A DNA stretch of 64,000 bases from Anas platyrhynchos (taxonomy: Eukaryota > Chordata > Aves > Anseriformes > Anatidae). Position 1 is the stretch's first letter. Each line of letters begins with the position of its first letter. The stretch spans positions 5,662,001 through 5,726,000 of the forward strand of contig NC_092590.1 in the NCBI RefSeq assembly GCF_047663525.1, read 5' to 3'. The position numbers were made by a program, and so were the translations under genes. Positions 36,677 to 51,700 of the stretch are shown here, piece by piece. Under the pieces are notes generated by a model. It ran no database searches, was not told the origin of the DNA, and worked only from the letters and a program-made list of their open reading frames with translations.

Positions 36677-39600
36677 CTGAAACAAAAAATAGAAGCATTA
36701 CATCAACAGAAAACAGGTTGGCACATCACCTGGGAATTAGGGGGGGAAAAAAAGTTACGTAATACAACTCAGTAGACCCATGAAAGCTAATCACATCTCC
36801 CTATCTCAAAAATATCTTTGCAACAGTCAAGGGGGAAGAACAGAGCCACTAGGCTTCAGAATACATTTGGTTGTGCTCGTTTTCCAGCAAGGTCTGCCTT
36901 TTTCCCCCCTTCCTCCCTTTCCATCTGGAACAGAGAGTAGATGAGACTTCTTCCAGCACAGACATCGATAGGGCACCTGCACTACAGGCAGCGAGGCTGG
37001 TACCCTCCACAGGGATACTGCGCACGTTGCTTCTGAATTATACACGCAATCCAACAGCTACAAGATCTTGTAGTCAGCTCAGAAAGCCAGATCCTGCTAC
37101 GTTCGGGATTATACTTAAAATCACAACTGCATTACTGTCATCGTGATATACTGAGCGAATTAAGCATTCTTAAAAGACACCATACGTGAAGACCCAAAGG
37201 CTAGAATTCCTCATTTATTCACACATCAGATCCAAAGGATGAACGCGTCATTTATTACTCCTTTCAGCACAGGATATAACACTTTTACAGATACATTTCA
37301 GTCTCGCACCCTCAACTGGAACTTCTAATATGACAATTCTTGCTTTTAGTTTGTGCTCCCTGTACTGCGACCCACACCCCCTACCGCTGACGTGGTAGCG
37401 CTTCTGCTGCAAGTGCTTCTGATGGGTGCCCGCTGCCTTCAGGCTTCCATTCTGATGTAAGGACAGCGTTTTCTGATGTTTTATTTTCATATAAGCTAAT
37501 AAGAACTACGAAGATAGGTTTTTCCTCTAAAAGGACGTGGAAATTCAGGCAATGTTTTTCTTGGTTAGTGTAACACTGCTCGGCCACATCGGGATGGAGA
37601 ATCGAGATCTGGCAGGGAGATGTTACCAGTAAGAACCAGTGTGATTACTTTCATCTCTCAAAAATCGCACTCTGGGTATGAGAACAAATGAAATAAAGGG
37701 AGTTATACCACGTACATGAACATCAGCCTCCACTGAGGCACTTCTACAAGTGCTGGACTCTCCAGCTGCTTTAATCGGCACTTGCACAGACGTTCAGGCA
37801 TGAACTCCAGCCTACACCACAAACGTCTTGACAGTAGCGGGCTTCAAGGGAATGGGCAAAGAATTTTCCTTGTGTTTTGGCGAATAAAGCCAGATGAGAA
37901 CAAAGCATATGAAAAGCACGGAGAGGGCATGTCAGAATGCCCCTCAGTCACATTAACCCTCCTGTATTAAGTACAGGGAATTGAGGACAAGCCAAACCAA
38001 ACAATCTGCTCTTGTCTCGTGCCAAACCAAATCCATGTGGAAACAGGAGTCTGTTGCGGTGTCCTTTAGAAATAAGCAGCACAGAAACTGATAATGCTAC
38101 TACTCAGGCCTTGTTATCTCCTCACAGTGTTCTCCTGTAACCCTCCTACAGATTGCTTAGTTTTTTGTTTCGTTGTTTGTTTTTTTTTTTTGGTAATGTT
38201 AGGTGGGTTACCAGCTCACCAAAAGAGCACCTGAATTGTATTGCTGCAATCTAACGTGGGTCTTTCTGAATTATGTCCCATTTTTTCCCCTACTCCAGAT
38301 TCTGCAGCTTGCTTGACTTTGAAGCTTTTATAAGCATGCAGAGCCTAACTTAAGGCTGCAGAATTACGACAAGGTACACAGATTATATTTAGATCAAATT
38401 TCTCGTGTAATAAGTCTTCTTCCTGTACTTGAAACCTGTCCCACGCTTGCCTTCAGAGAGCATTACCACCACCTAGGAGATTACTGACCAGCTCTTATGA
38501 AAATCCTCCCAACTTATTACCACCAGCAGCCGTGTGCCTGTGCACACAGGTACACACAAGAAAGTTCACACAGGCAAAGAGACTTTTTTTTTCCTCCTTT
38601 TGCTGTGAAAAAGCCCACACCAGGAAGAGGCACAGTAAAACCTTACGGTACCCAAGAGCAGGTGGTAAAGAACTGAAGCACGGAGAATTCACTGAGATCC
38701 CCCCACCACAACACATCCACGGGCTGAAGTACCTCTGGGAAGAACTTGGAGAAGTTTTGCTGTTCCTAGACACAAAGCCCAATTTTACCAGGATAACACT
38801 TCAGGGGAAGAGAGAGGAAATTCCTTGCTGCAAATATTACCAGCGGCTTTCAAAACCTTTGCTACGCTGCATTCTTGCCTGACATCGGATGAGATCGAGT
38901 TGTTTGCTAAGCTGCCTCAATCAGGGTGCCAGAGGTGACCCTAAAACACCTCCTCCCCTGCAACAGCAGTAATTAACATCAAACGAAACAATAGCCCTGT
39001 TCATTCTCCAACAAAGTCCAAAAAAGCATTCTTTCTACATGAAAAACAGCTTGCCTCTCCATTTTTTTTTTTCTTAAGAACTATTAAAGCTTTGACAAAA
39101 AATGAACGATGACACCAACGCTGAGAAAAAAGAGTCCAGTACTGCATGGCTGCATTACTTCTCCTTGGTTACACTTCCAGCACAAATGCTGGACCTCACA
39201 GACCAATTAAAGCATTAAATTGCCGTTTGGGTCCAGGCCTTGGCTTTCACTGGAGGCTTTCTAAAAAACCACAGCACACCACGAGGCTCAGCTGCCCTCC
39301 CAGGAGCTCCCCATTGAAGGATGTGACTACCCAGGCCCCTGCTAATTACCTCACTGATCACCTTGTTTCGTTCCCAGCTGTGGGGCTGGCAGATTTTACA
39401 CAGCAGCAGGGGGCTGTGCTGGGGAAGGATGAGCCCAAAGGATGATGGCTATCACCATCAATGCCACTGGAGGAGAGCGTGCACTATGTCAGCTTGGTTT
39501 TAAATAAAAATGGTTTATCAATGAAATATGAAAGTGATGAGTCAAACTTGGAAAAGACACTATTGATTACACCTCCTCGTGCTAGAAGCATTCCCATGAT

Positions 39601-42600
39601 CTAACTTACTGCTTCTGTCAACAACAGGGATGTTACAAAACCGTAGATGGATTGGGAAATGCAGAAAGAGTTGATGTTTCTGAGATCCCTGTAAATCAGA
39701 GGTATCAGAAGCCCCAGGGCACGCGGTGACCCAACAGGCTGCCAGCTGCAAGAGCCCCACTTTGATCTCCTGACCTGACGCAGGCTCCGAGCACAGCACG
39801 TCCTAGTGAGCACGCGGGTACAATCCTTAGCCCTAAGGCGCATTTTCCACTGCTTCATCTCTGCACATGCCACCGAAAGCCACCCAGAATTACCTCCGCA
39901 CTTCCTTAGGATGCTGTCAGTATCACACCACCTCTCCCGATCCCCACCCTCACTGCACGGCGCTGCCTCACATGAGAGCACGTCGAGTGACTTCATCTTT
40001 ATGAGCCTCCCATAAAGCACGAGCTAGCTAACATGTAAATCTGTCACCAGAATTACAAGCAGCTACGAAACACTAGTTTTTCCTCTCCTGCTGTGCATCG
40101 ATGGTAACAGATGACACTCCTCTCTAGAAGCCTCTCAGCACCTTCACTAGTCAGAACCGATCCAAAATGCTGTTGCAGAGTTCCCCTTTCCAATGCAAGC
40201 ATCTTCCACAGGGACAAGAAAATATACGTACAGGGCCTGCCAAACCACAGAGGTAATAAACACCTGACTCTATAGAGAAATGCCCAATAAGGGACCCTTT
40301 TTACTGGAAGCAATGGCATTGACCTCATATTGCACTCAACCAAAGTCTCCACCTGTGGTGGGAGCCCCCAGGATGCAGCCTAGTAACTTCATCCCTTGGC
40401 CAGGAGCTTGCAAGGTCTGCATCGAGCAGAAGCAAGGGCAATATGCACTCAGTTCACCAACTAACCATGCTCCCAATTCCCATTTTGCGGACCAGGTAGC
40501 AGACACTGAGTGAGGCACCCCCGGCAGCAACACACAACCCAGTGCGTTCAGCTCCCTGCCATCAGCCAGGGGTCCTCTGGAGACCTGAGGTACTCCCAGC
40601 ACGACACAGAGAGCTGCTGATGCCCATCTCGATGGGAATCTCCAACCCGTCTCACCTCCGAGAGCCACAAGGCTCATTTCAATGCCAGCCCATCGAAACC
40701 GGAGCGCTCCCCCTGCAACCCATCATCCACAAACTCCCAGAACCATCGGCAAAATATCTAAAAGGGATCAGCATCCAGCACCACTGCGTTCTGCTGCAAG
40801 GGATCCTGTGAAAAGGAATGGTCAAATGTCTGTATAGTAGGAATGAAAAAAAAACCACAAAGCCAGAGGGTGACATTTCTCCATCAGAGTTAATAGTAGA
40901 AAAAATGTCCTAAATCTTTCTGCCTAGAATTTGCCTGCATAGAATAAGATTTCCTTCTGGTGGCATATGCTAGCCTCTTAAAGCAGAAGGCATAAAAATG
41001 AGAAGGAACAAAACTCAATTTTATTTTTTTAAATACTTAAGACAATTACCACGGAATGAAACCATTTACTCCTCTAAGCCAAAAAGCAAGAAGAGGTGTG
41101 GAGAAAAAGGAGACGTAAGGAGCAGCTTTATACAAGTAAACGCAACTGCTGTCTGTAGAGAGCTCAGCTCTTGGAAGAAGTTAAAGAAACACCAAGAAGT
41201 TAAACATTAAACCTATTCCAATGGCTTCTCATAAAGTTAATGGCTTGCATGTCGTTCTTCAAATGAAAGAGAAGGTACAAGTTTTAATGTGGGCTGCAGA
41301 AAACCAAGCACCTACGCAGAGGACTGTTGAAGGGATGTTTCCAGCCGATTAAGAGTTCTAACTCCTGGTTTATTTTTACTTTAACAGAACACGTTACTAT
41401 TCACCCAGAAAGACAAAGCGGGACTGAGAACAGGAAATGTGACTGTGCAGATAAGAAGTCCGCGTTTTATTCGTGAAGGCCCTATACAGAAAAATTTGGA
41501 AACACAGAAAGAAATGGGGTGATATTTAGGTTCGTATGAATTACACAAAGAAGTCCTAATGCTTAAATTAGTATTTTAAAAGTGAACTAACACTACGTTT
41601 GTATTTCAATCCTAAAAAATATTTTTAAATCATCCTTATTCATAATTTATGCAACAGCCAGTTACAGCACTGAAATACATACCGAAGATAAGATTTACTG
41701 CCAACCCTTAACAATGTGCTAACCACCCTGTAATTAAAACCCGGACTTTTTGCTCTGGTTTCTTCCACTGGCTGCCTACCTGCCTATTTCTGAATCTCCC
41801 AGCAATACCCATTTTCAAACCAGCAATACTGTTTTCAGTGTTTTTTTTTTTTGTTTGTTTGTTTTGTTTTCCCTAGAGCAGTCAGTTCTAGAAGCCAAAG
41901 CAGCTCCCAAGCACCTTGGCACTCTGCACAGCTGGAAGAAACTGTGAGAATAGTCACCACCACTCAAAAAAGCAGGCAGTACTTACACACAGTAGTAAAG
42001 CAGTACTTTTTAGTCGCTAATAACAGAACTCTCCTCACTTCTAAAGAGGCAAATGAAGTTTACAGACATGGAGTTGCGTGACAGGAGGGACTTTTTCAAG
42101 TCCCTCCCTGCCTTTCAGCCTTTCTTTAGATTTGCTACGGGTGGCTGAGTTTACCTGGGCAGCTTGGTCAGAAGGCTGGGAGCTAGGAAGGTGCCCTTCA
42201 TACCAACCAGCAGCACTGCACCGACAGCAAAGGAGCAATCTTCCCGGCCACTGATCTCTCTCATCTTACCCAAAGGTTTCCAATTTCTCATTACAATTTA
42301 ACAGATAGCAGCACGCATTAAAAAAAGCAGGCTTACCAACTAGATTTTCACCTCTGCAAGCCCAAGTGCAAATGCTGATTAGCACTGAAAGGACTAGCTG
42401 CAAGTGGGAAGCTAATAAGGTGCCTCACAGAAGTATAATTACCAAAAAGGGGGAAAATTGGGACTTATATGCATTTCAGTGAACAGCATTCACTGCAAAC
42501 TGCCAACAGAGTCCTGGTAACATACAGATTTATCACCTGAGCCTTGCTCACAGTATTGTCCTCTCTACTATCAATTAGTTATATAAAACTCACTATTTCA

Positions 42601-45344
42601 AAAAGGAGAATAAAAACCTTACTTTTACAGCTGTCAGCTCATGAATGACCTGATCTGACTCGAAGAAAAGGCAGGAAAGCAGAAAACTTTTCTGGACAAA
42701 GAAACGAGGCATATTTATCAGTGAATAAACTGAAATACAAGTTGCAAATCTGATGCAGTTTCCACACCGGGATACACCAGGGCACTGCAGAGCAGGGTGC
42801 TTTCCATCACCGAGTCAGCTTTGCCATCAGCTAACCCACTGGCTCGCATCACCTGTGGGCAAGAAACCAGCACCATAAGCAGGACAATAAGCAGGACAGC
42901 GTCACCTCAGCAGTCAGTCCCACCTCATAGCGCCCACCACGGGTATCAACACACCCAACATGGTTTTTAGATAGCGTGCCTTCTAGCTGTAGCAAGAAAC
43001 GTGTTGTGGAAAGCACGGTGCCTTAAAGGCTGCTCTAGTCTGTGGCTGAAAGCCAACAAGTTACCAAGAGCACCAGAAGCTCCCCGTAAAGCGCTGGCAG
43101 CTACTGACTGTGGGTTACTACTGCTCTTCATAAAACTGAAGCATTAAAGAGGAGAAAGAAAGAGCACAGGTTATCTTGGGCAGTGGAGCGTGAGGCAGGC
43201 CGAAAAGCAGGTTGTTACCTGAAGCGTTAGCCACCTTACCCAATTTATTGGAGCCCCAGTGCTGCACTGCCTGTTCGAAATCCCATCAACATCCACCTAT
43301 TTTATGTGCAAATCTGTTTGCTTTCACTGTTATTAAACACAGTTTCACAGATAAAACATGGTATCCAGCCTTCATAGGCTTGTAAACATTTCAGTTAAAC
43401 AAATAGAGAGCCAAGCCCTACGGAGCTAGTTGCATGACCAAAGGCCCTGTAAGCAAAGCGTTTTATCAAGCCCAAGATAGCAAGGAATGACTAACAAAAA
43501 CCATTTACACTTAGGTGTAAAGCTGAAAGAGGAAGAAGATATTCCAAAGCAAATAAATGGTTCTCTAACACTACTTACAGCATGATTCAGTAATAAAATA
43601 TATGCAACCCAAGCAAGCCTCAGCTCTACCAGCCACAAGCAAGTAGTTGGTGTTAACAACAAAAATACAAAATACATAAGCACACACAAGTGTGAATGCA
43701 GTGCATTACTTATACCAGGGAACAAATAAAAGAACAGGTCTTCCTTTCTATTTGTGATGTGCTCCAAGACATCGCTTCAAAAAAAAAAAATAAAAAATTT
43801 CAAGTTCCCCTCAAAACATTTTCTTCAACGTTTAATACCAGCCCACATCAGTATTTCTTGTCAAGCACTGGTATACAGAAATGCCAAAATTTGAAGAAAT
43901 TCACTGACCAAATCACATGTAGTAGCATATTCAGAAGAGGATCAAATGATCACAGACACGTGAAGGCTTTTAATTAAAGTCACATAGCAGATAAGGGTAA
44001 GAGAAGACCCTGTTCAATCTTAAAGTCCAAGTTGACTCCTAAACCTTCAAAGCTGGCGATTGCAAAACACACAACCTATAATCCCACTTACTGTGCTGTT
44101 CGTATTCTGTAGGTAATAGGAAGCATTATGCTATAATCCTTTAGGAGCATTAAAGGAAATCAGGCCCATAAACTGACTTCAGGCAGCACGCTGCAGTTTA
44201 AGATTAGGAAGTAACTGCTACTAAACACCCCATGTGCTCCCAGAGATGAAAGCATCAGAAATGTGTGTACGTACAGAGCCTTGGAGCAGCAAAATACATT
44301 GTCTAGGAAGAGATTCTGATAACAAGGACTGCAGAAGCTTCAGATTTATATTCTTCAGTTTTTCCTATCACAGATCTTGCAACAAATTACTGAGGTGGTG
44401 CACACTCTGATTGTTATTTTGTGTTGCAATGGTTTAGATAAGTACTGAGATTTGGCTTGTAACTACAGGCTCCTGTTTCAACCAAATGAATAAATTAAGA
44501 CGTTATTGGAAATGATTAGAAAGAAATGGTGTGCACACAAACAGGGACAGGCCTTCGCATTTACTTTCTGCAGTTTATTCAACTACTGCATTCTTTTACC
44601 CAGTGACTGAAGCATTTCCATGACTACAAGAGTGCCACATCCACAGCTGAGAGGAAGATCCACAGACATGACGACGTTGCTGTAAGCATCCATCACAGAC
44701 CCACCGTGCCACTTAGGCAAACAGCAGAGCAGTTATGAAGGAGCCCACAAGCTATGCAATTTATGACACCCTTTTCAGTGAGGGCTCATTATTTGTGTCA
44801 GAGGTTTTATTAAACACAGGGTTTTACCTAAGCTTTTTGAGAGCTGTGCAAAAAAAAAAAAAAAGATTTAAATAAAAAACATCACTCAAAAAGTGACATT
44901 CAAAAATACAGGTTTTAGAGTCAGCAGGCAAAACACTGAATAGACATGCTAGTAGGTAGATTTTATTAAAAACGTTACATGGGAATAGATTTCATATATA
45001 AGACAATGCCTTATTAAGGTGAACACAGAGCAACAGTGACTGAGGTCTAACATTCCTGCTAGCACTTCACCACTGGCTTTCTGAAATAACTGCTGTAATT
45101 AGAAACTTCACGGCCATGAAAAGTAATCCTAAACATCTGAAAAGACTGATTATCTCTAAAAAGATAATCTTTATTACTCTATGAATATATTAGAAATTCC
45201 TACAAGACTGGTGAATTATTAACAGTAATATATTCAATCGTTTAAACAAGTCACTTATAAACCACAGCAAGCCCCACACACCTCAGCATGATAACGCTGC
45301 AGCATCGACAGCACTGGTCACGGAGAGATTTCCCTCAGAATAAA

Positions 45345-45390
45345 TGATTCACAGAACAGTTGTGGTTGGAAGGGAGAGAGGCACCCTCCC
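45345..45390 (-). mobile_element. Possible CR1 3'-end relic
   Basis: GATTCACAGAACAGTTGTGG followed by TTGGAAGGGAGAG resembles the antisense CR1 terminus (tcacagaatcgttagggttggaaggga type). Very short and diverged. Confidence 0.5.
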
Positions 45391-46370
45391 AAATAACTGC
45401 ATGAAAATAAGCTCCATAAAGATTTTGCACCCTCTGAGACACTCACATTCCTAGAGCTAGCCAGCAAGCTAGTTAAAAACCCTTCACAACAAAGGACGAA
45501 TAGATTTTAGGAACTCCAGTGAGAGCTCAGCGGGCAGGAGCAGCAAGTGGTCTTTTGTTCTGCTGTGTGCCAAGCCATTTAGACAGGGGACCTGAAGCCC
45601 ACCGCGGGGCCGTGGCTGGAAGGGGACATGCAGAGACATCAGTGGGGCAGCTCTTGGTTTTGAGCCCGAACCGGAGGAAATCCCAGCAGATGTGGCGTGG
45701 CAGCGGAGCTGACGTGCTGCCCTGGGCCTGGGAACAAGGAGGAAGCTCAGCACAGAAACCTGAGGAAGCAGCGGGCTGCTCCGGCACCCTGCGCCCTCAC
45801 CCACAGACAGCTCAGGTTCTGCTGCAGCAGCGCCCCGTATTATGCAGGTCTCCTCCGTGCTGTCTGGGGTTACTTCACCCCCAGCTCCTGTGCTGCCTAC
45901 ACACAGCACAAGTCACCTGCTTTGAAGTGTGACACTGGTATTCCTTGTCAGTGAATCCGTCCCTAAGAAGTGAGTGCTCTCCCAACAGCATGGTCCTGGT
46001 GTAGCTTATGGCAACACGTGCAGCACTGCGCCACCAGGAACTGCACTGCAAGCCAGGGAGGAAAATGAAGAAATTCTTTTACCTGCAGAGAGAGAAAAGG
46101 ATGCCTCCACCAATGGGACGAGCATTTCACTAGGAGGCAGGAAAAGTCACCCCAAAATCCTTCCCTTTCTCACTGGCACAAGCTGAAATATTGGTTTCAT
46201 TAAGCACCAAAAAAGAAAGGGGCGGGGGGGTTGAGTAAAACTTACTTATTTTAAACACTTATCAGTGCCAAGATTCTTCTCTGGTAAAATGACTCTTTAA
46301 AGAATAGGATGGAAGAAATTGCAGTGCAGGGCTGTGTTGCAAACTTGACATGACAAAGCCTATGTAGGCC

Positions 46371-46432
46371 ACCACAGAACCATCTAGGTTGGAAGAGACC
46401 TCAGGGGAGCATAAAGTCTGCCTCAAACAAAC
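46371..46432 (-). mobile_element. CR1 3'-end relic
   Basis: ACCACAGAACCATCTAGGTT followed by GGAAGAGACCTCAGGGGAGC is the reverse complement of the CR1 3' terminus (ttggaagggacct type). Only the last 60 or so bases are recognisable. Confidence 0.6.
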
Positions 46433-48394
46433 CTCACAATCTGAAACAATATATTCCTTCTAAACAAACATTTTATGGGGGTTTTATTCCAACCTTGATA
46501 ATCCTTCGGAGGAGCAGGGGGACGCTTCATCTTTCACTACAGCTAGCTGCAGCTTGGTACAAGCTGTCCCTGGTCACGCCATCACATGACACCTAGCAGC
46601 ACTGAGCAATTCTTTGTTCTGCTGTGACTTCACCCTATAGCAAATAACTACATTTTAATAAGCTGCACAAACAGATTCACAAAGGAAGCCATGGCTCATT
46701 TGTTACCGCAGTGGGAAATAAAACTTTATTCAAAGTTAAAATACTTTATTAAAAATGTTTTCCTCTTATTCAGCTCAATTAATTGCATTGCTCGAGATCA
46801 TATGCAGCAACAACTTGTACTCCAACGGGATCCAGCTTGGACAGTCTGTTCAGTGCTAAGTTGCTTTAAGCAATTTTAAATACACAGAAGCTTCCTGCAA
46901 GTTTCTAGTATCAGTAGTGGGCTAAAATTGCATTATAACTTCAGAAAGGAAACAGTCTGAAGATAAGGTTTGTTGTTTTTTTCTTAAAAAATAAGATTGA
47001 GACAATCTAAGAATTAAGTACAATTTGTTAATTTACAAATATTAAAGAAAAATTGAACTCGGATCCAACTCAGTCACGATAACAATGACTTGCAGTTCTG
47101 AGAACAAAATTCACAGAGGTCAATCTGGGTGTAAAACCAAAACAAATCAGGAAACCACCCAGATGCGCACCAAGTGTTGTACAAGTGCTCGTGCACCTAC
47201 CCTTACCCAGTAAAATTCCACCTTCAGGAAGATGTGATCATCTTAATCCACTTCTGGAAAGCAACTAGGACTTTTTGGATGCCACCACTGTGTACTAAGG
47301 AATAGTTGATGGTTGTTTATAACAAACATGCTCTCTTAACTACAGCCCTACTGTAGACTATCAAGTTACTTCAACAGTAAATTAAAAATTATGGTACTAA
47401 TGCAAGATTGACCATTCCATAAAAAAGTGAGATTACAATAATTTGGAGTCTTCTCATCTTCTAGAGTGCTTTCATGAAAATAAAGCTAACTAATAAGCTA
47501 AGCAACTGCCAAAGTATCACAAAGGAGAGTAATTAATGATGTATCACTACAACAGTTAAAGACTGTAACAAAGCTGCCATATTTCTAAGGTAGACATGGC
47601 ATGCAGGAGAGTAGGATCTCTTTTACAAGATCCTCAAGCTTCAAATGAAAATTCTCGTAGTCAAACGTGAGTGAGTTTCCACGCAAGCCCTCCAGATTTA
47701 CACTAATAGCTCATTTACAGACTTCTAGACCCCACAAGCAACGGATACCCCAGACACTAGGCTGGCCTATCCAGTCACATTACTAAAATCACCTGAAATC
47801 TTCCATCCCAAGCTCTCTAAAATGAAGAATTTCTGTAAGCAAAACTTCCCACGAGTATTATATGCTCAATTTCATTTGAGAGACTTCTGTGCCCAAGAAA
47901 CACCATACACAAAGGCACAGCTCTGAAGGTTCAGTTTCTTTGACATCGCTGAAATATCCCAGGGACAGGCAATAGCAATCTTTCAATGACCAGCAAGGTT
48001 TAATCAAGGCTCTAATTCTACAACAAATCTTTCTTTGTATTTAAGATGGTGTACACATTTTATTTAGACTGCTGTGACCTCCAATTTCCCTCAAACAGGC
48101 TTAGTGGATGGACCCCTAGAAAGAAACAGAAGAGATTCACATCTCATTTTACCGCAAGGTACAGAATAGCAGCAAGATTTACGTGGCCTGTAGCTCACTT
48201 CAGAGTATCAGCGCAGCATGCTCAGTGCATGAAGAACTGATGCACCTCTTACACCACATGAGTATTTGCAGCCAGCACTACCCGTGGCACACAAGCAATA
48301 ACCAGAATTTCAGCTGATGCCCTAAAACCACCAGGAAGACACACAGATGTGACTTGGCAACCATGCAGCAACCCGAGAGGTACAATGGTTTAAA

Positions 48395-48426
48395 ATAATA
48401 GTAATAATAATAATAATAATAATAAT
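48395..48426 (+). repeat. (AAT)n microsatellite
   Basis: About ten units of AAT/TAA, with one interruption (AGTAAT) at the left. Confidence 0.9.
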
Positions 48427-48584
48427 GTGGTGATCGGAGTATGCACTTGCTTCTACCTTACCAATTCACTGTGTCAGATGTTCCCATTTAGCTTCCTAGC
48501 CAAACTCCTTAGCTATCTGTTTGCTCTTACTGTGGGGAACAGCAGCCACAAACTGCAGCTTAACAAGTCCCAGTATGACACTGG

Positions 48585-48765
48585 AAAAGGTTACCAGGGA
48601 GCATGTGGGATTTCCATCCTTGGATCGGTTCAGGACTTGGATAAAAAAAACAGCCACAGCTGATCCAATCTTATGCTGCCAACAATCCTGCATTGATTGG
48701 AAGTTTGTGTAAGAGCCTCCAGAGATCCTTCCAGCCAACAGTTCTGTAATTCTGTGCACCTGCTG
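48585..48765 (+). mobile_element. CR1 retrotransposon 3' terminus, degraded
   Basis: Reads GGATTTCCATCCTTGGATCG, then CCAGAGATCCTTCCAGCCAA, and ends CAGTTCTGTAATTCTGTGCA, the 8-bp ATTCTGTG-type terminal repeat of CR1. Heavily diverged; the left boundary is uncertain. Confidence 0.7.
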
Positions 48766-51700
48766 ACTCGGCAGGCACCACAGTTGGTTGAGCCTTTCCT
48801 TCCCCCAAGGGAAATTCCTGCAAAGGCATGGCAATCTGCAGCACATGCTCTATCCTGAGTGCAGCCGATGCCAGACTTCACCTGCGAGACCTTCACTGGC
48901 AGCAACCTCCCAGTCAAGAATGCTCCTCAAGGTACTGCCACTCAGGTCCAAGTGTAAGTCCCAGCACACCCATGTTATACAAAAGTCGTTTTCAGCACTT
49001 GCTTACATTGTGATAAGTTGGCAAAATTGGCTTCCCAAGCAAACGTACAGAATAAACACTTAACTACTTGCATATGGCATCTACGTTCTCTAACAACTGT
49101 CCCGTAAAAAAAGTTCTCTCTGTGGGCTTCGCAGCTCTGCTGCCCATTCCTCCTCAAAAGCAAGCTGTGCACCCCCTCACTGCTAAATTCTTGTGATGTT
49201 CAGAGCACTACCCCAGCCAAAATCCCCGTTCCTAACCCACATTTCATTCAGACAAATATGCTTCTTTCACAGTGTTAGCTAGGAAGTATCTGACTTTCCT
49301 CTGAACTTGAAATCTCTCATTTTAAACATTAAATCGGGGGGGAACACGGAAGTTCTGAAAACAAAGTTAGGTACAAGTAAGTAGCAATGTGACTCCTGGC
49401 TATGCTTTTGTTGAAAATCGTTACAACCCTTTTTTAAACACCCAGACTTCATGAATCAGTGTACTTGGCATTAAATTACAGAACCGTATTCATGTGACTT
49501 ATGTGAAAGTCAAATGACTTCCAGGTTGGGAAAAAAAAAACACCAAATTCAGCAGATGTGAAGGCACTGATTAAAATGCAGCTACAACCTAGTCCTTGAA
49601 CCAGGGAGTTAATGTTTGAAGGTTGCTACAGCTCTGCAGTCCATTCCCACGTGTAACAGAAGTATGAAATGTCAACTTCCAAAAAGACTGCTGTCAATGT
49701 ACAGGTGAAAACTATTTTTCTAATTGTTTTAAATTGGCTTAAAATAAGGAACTCTACCTTTTACCTGAACCTGAAGCTGGCTATTGAATTCCTGACTTCC
49801 CAGTAAAGTCTCCCTTCAGTTGTTGAGCAGGAGGGGAAAACACTCTAATATGAAGCTGAAATATCCATTCACAGAAGGAAAGCACAGCACAGAGCAGAGG
49901 AAAGCTGTGCTTGTTTCACTATAGGAATAAAGTTATGTGCATGACAACTGTGCTACTTATGAGAAATCATGGTCAGGAGTCATGTTATTGCAACTCTGAC
50001 CCATAATATTTAGAAAACAAGTATCTACACTGTCTTTCAACTCCTCTTTAACCACTAAATCATAACTGTTACATTTACAGGTGTTTGTTTGTTTTTTAAC
50101 ATAAGTTTTGGGGTATTTTTTCTCCATTTAGGATTACTTCCCATAGAGAGAATTTTTTTTGAACTGAGCTAGTAGCTATGCCTGTTGTAAAAAGTGTTAA
50201 ATACTATTTCCAAGAGTCCGATATTCAAGCAAGGATGTTGTGTGTGTCCTTTAGCCCCAGACACAGTTGATTATGTGCATTCTAACGCTAAACAAGTACA
50301 TTATTTCATAAAAACATAGGTAAGAACACCAACATATTTAGGGGTTGAGACCACAGAACACTATGTTAAAACATATAAACATTTTAAAACCTTCCAAAGG
50401 GATTCACTGCTTCTCCAGTACACTGGATCCAAGTAAAGAACTGCAATAAAAACCTTCCACGTAATTAGAAAAAATAAAGCACATGATTTAGGAGCGATAA
50501 TTCTATTAAACGACGCTACTATATTTTACTTCCTGGAAAACTGGCAGAAGAGCCCTCTAAAATGCCTATTCATAAACAACACCATGATCTGTATCAGAAT
50601 GTCTGTTTTAAGCCCAAGATACTTTCCAAAAAAAAAAAAAAAAAACAAAAACACCAAAACCAAAAAACAACCACCTATGCTAAGAATTGTTAAAAGAATA
50701 AAACTAAGCAAGACAGAATGAATGATTTCAGTAGCTTATCATGTATCAGCATTTGTCAGCCAGTTTTAGTCTCTTCTTAAATATCACTAATATCACTGAA
50801 ACTGTAATAAAAGCATTTCTGTTAAGTTCGGAGCTGCAGAGAACAGACATTTACTTCAGTAACCATCTCTTCAATATGACCTTACAACAAATGTCTCAAT
50901 AGGTTTTAAAGCTGTACTGTGATTTTTCTAGTAAGTGATAAGGGACTCGTTCAGGATAAAAATAAACTGATGCAAGTTCTTGGTACTTGTCTAAAGCAAG
51001 ACGCCTGACAAAAGCAGCGACGTGGAAAGATGCGCCTCAAGGAGCCCGAAGTGGAACACACAACGGAAGGTAGGTGTGGGCAATAAAATACTCAGCTGTT
51101 CAAGTAACTCAGTTCACACTCAGGAAGGTCAATTAGAAAATAAAGTCAGAGAAGGATTTTATTTTTTTTATTACAGTTATTAGTATAACTGCAGAAGGCG
51201 CTTGAAGTGGTAGGAGCACTCCAGCTGAGCACAAGCCTCAACAGGCCTGTGCCATAGAAGGCCATACACAAACTGATGCATGGTGGCATCATTTTGGGGA
51301 TAGGAGGCTTGCCACAGTGCCTTCTTACTCAATGTCTGCGTGTGTAGTAACACGCCACAGGGAGAAGACAAATTTGATCATTTGTTTTCCTAGTCCTGGG
51401 AATAAAACATATTTCCAGAAATCAATCAAGTCAATCTGCATCAAATGGCATTGTAAAGAAAAACTAAGAGAACTTGATGCCAAAACAAATTTATGTTGTT
51501 ACAATTCCACAGCACCCCCAGCATTCATTTACTAGCTCAAACACAACTCCTCCAGGTGAATCTATTAAGACACTTACCACTCCAAATGGCCGACCAGGCT
51601 TAGTGCATAACCTCTCACGTTTTTCAGATACGATAATGTGGCACCAAAGTCTCACAGACTACGTTCCAATTCTCTAAACAGGAACTAATTTTCCTAAGCG

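Noticed and set aside
36675..36698. An in-frame ATG that would add eight residues to the UGT8 N-terminus
   Set aside because: It lies upstream of the clear acceptor AG at 36678-36677 and so in the intron; the MKPYTP start also matches the family length.
45484..45932. Overlapping open frames of about 140 codons on both strands
   Set aside because: Mutual shadows in a GC-richer block of intron 1, with no family resemblance and no splice support.
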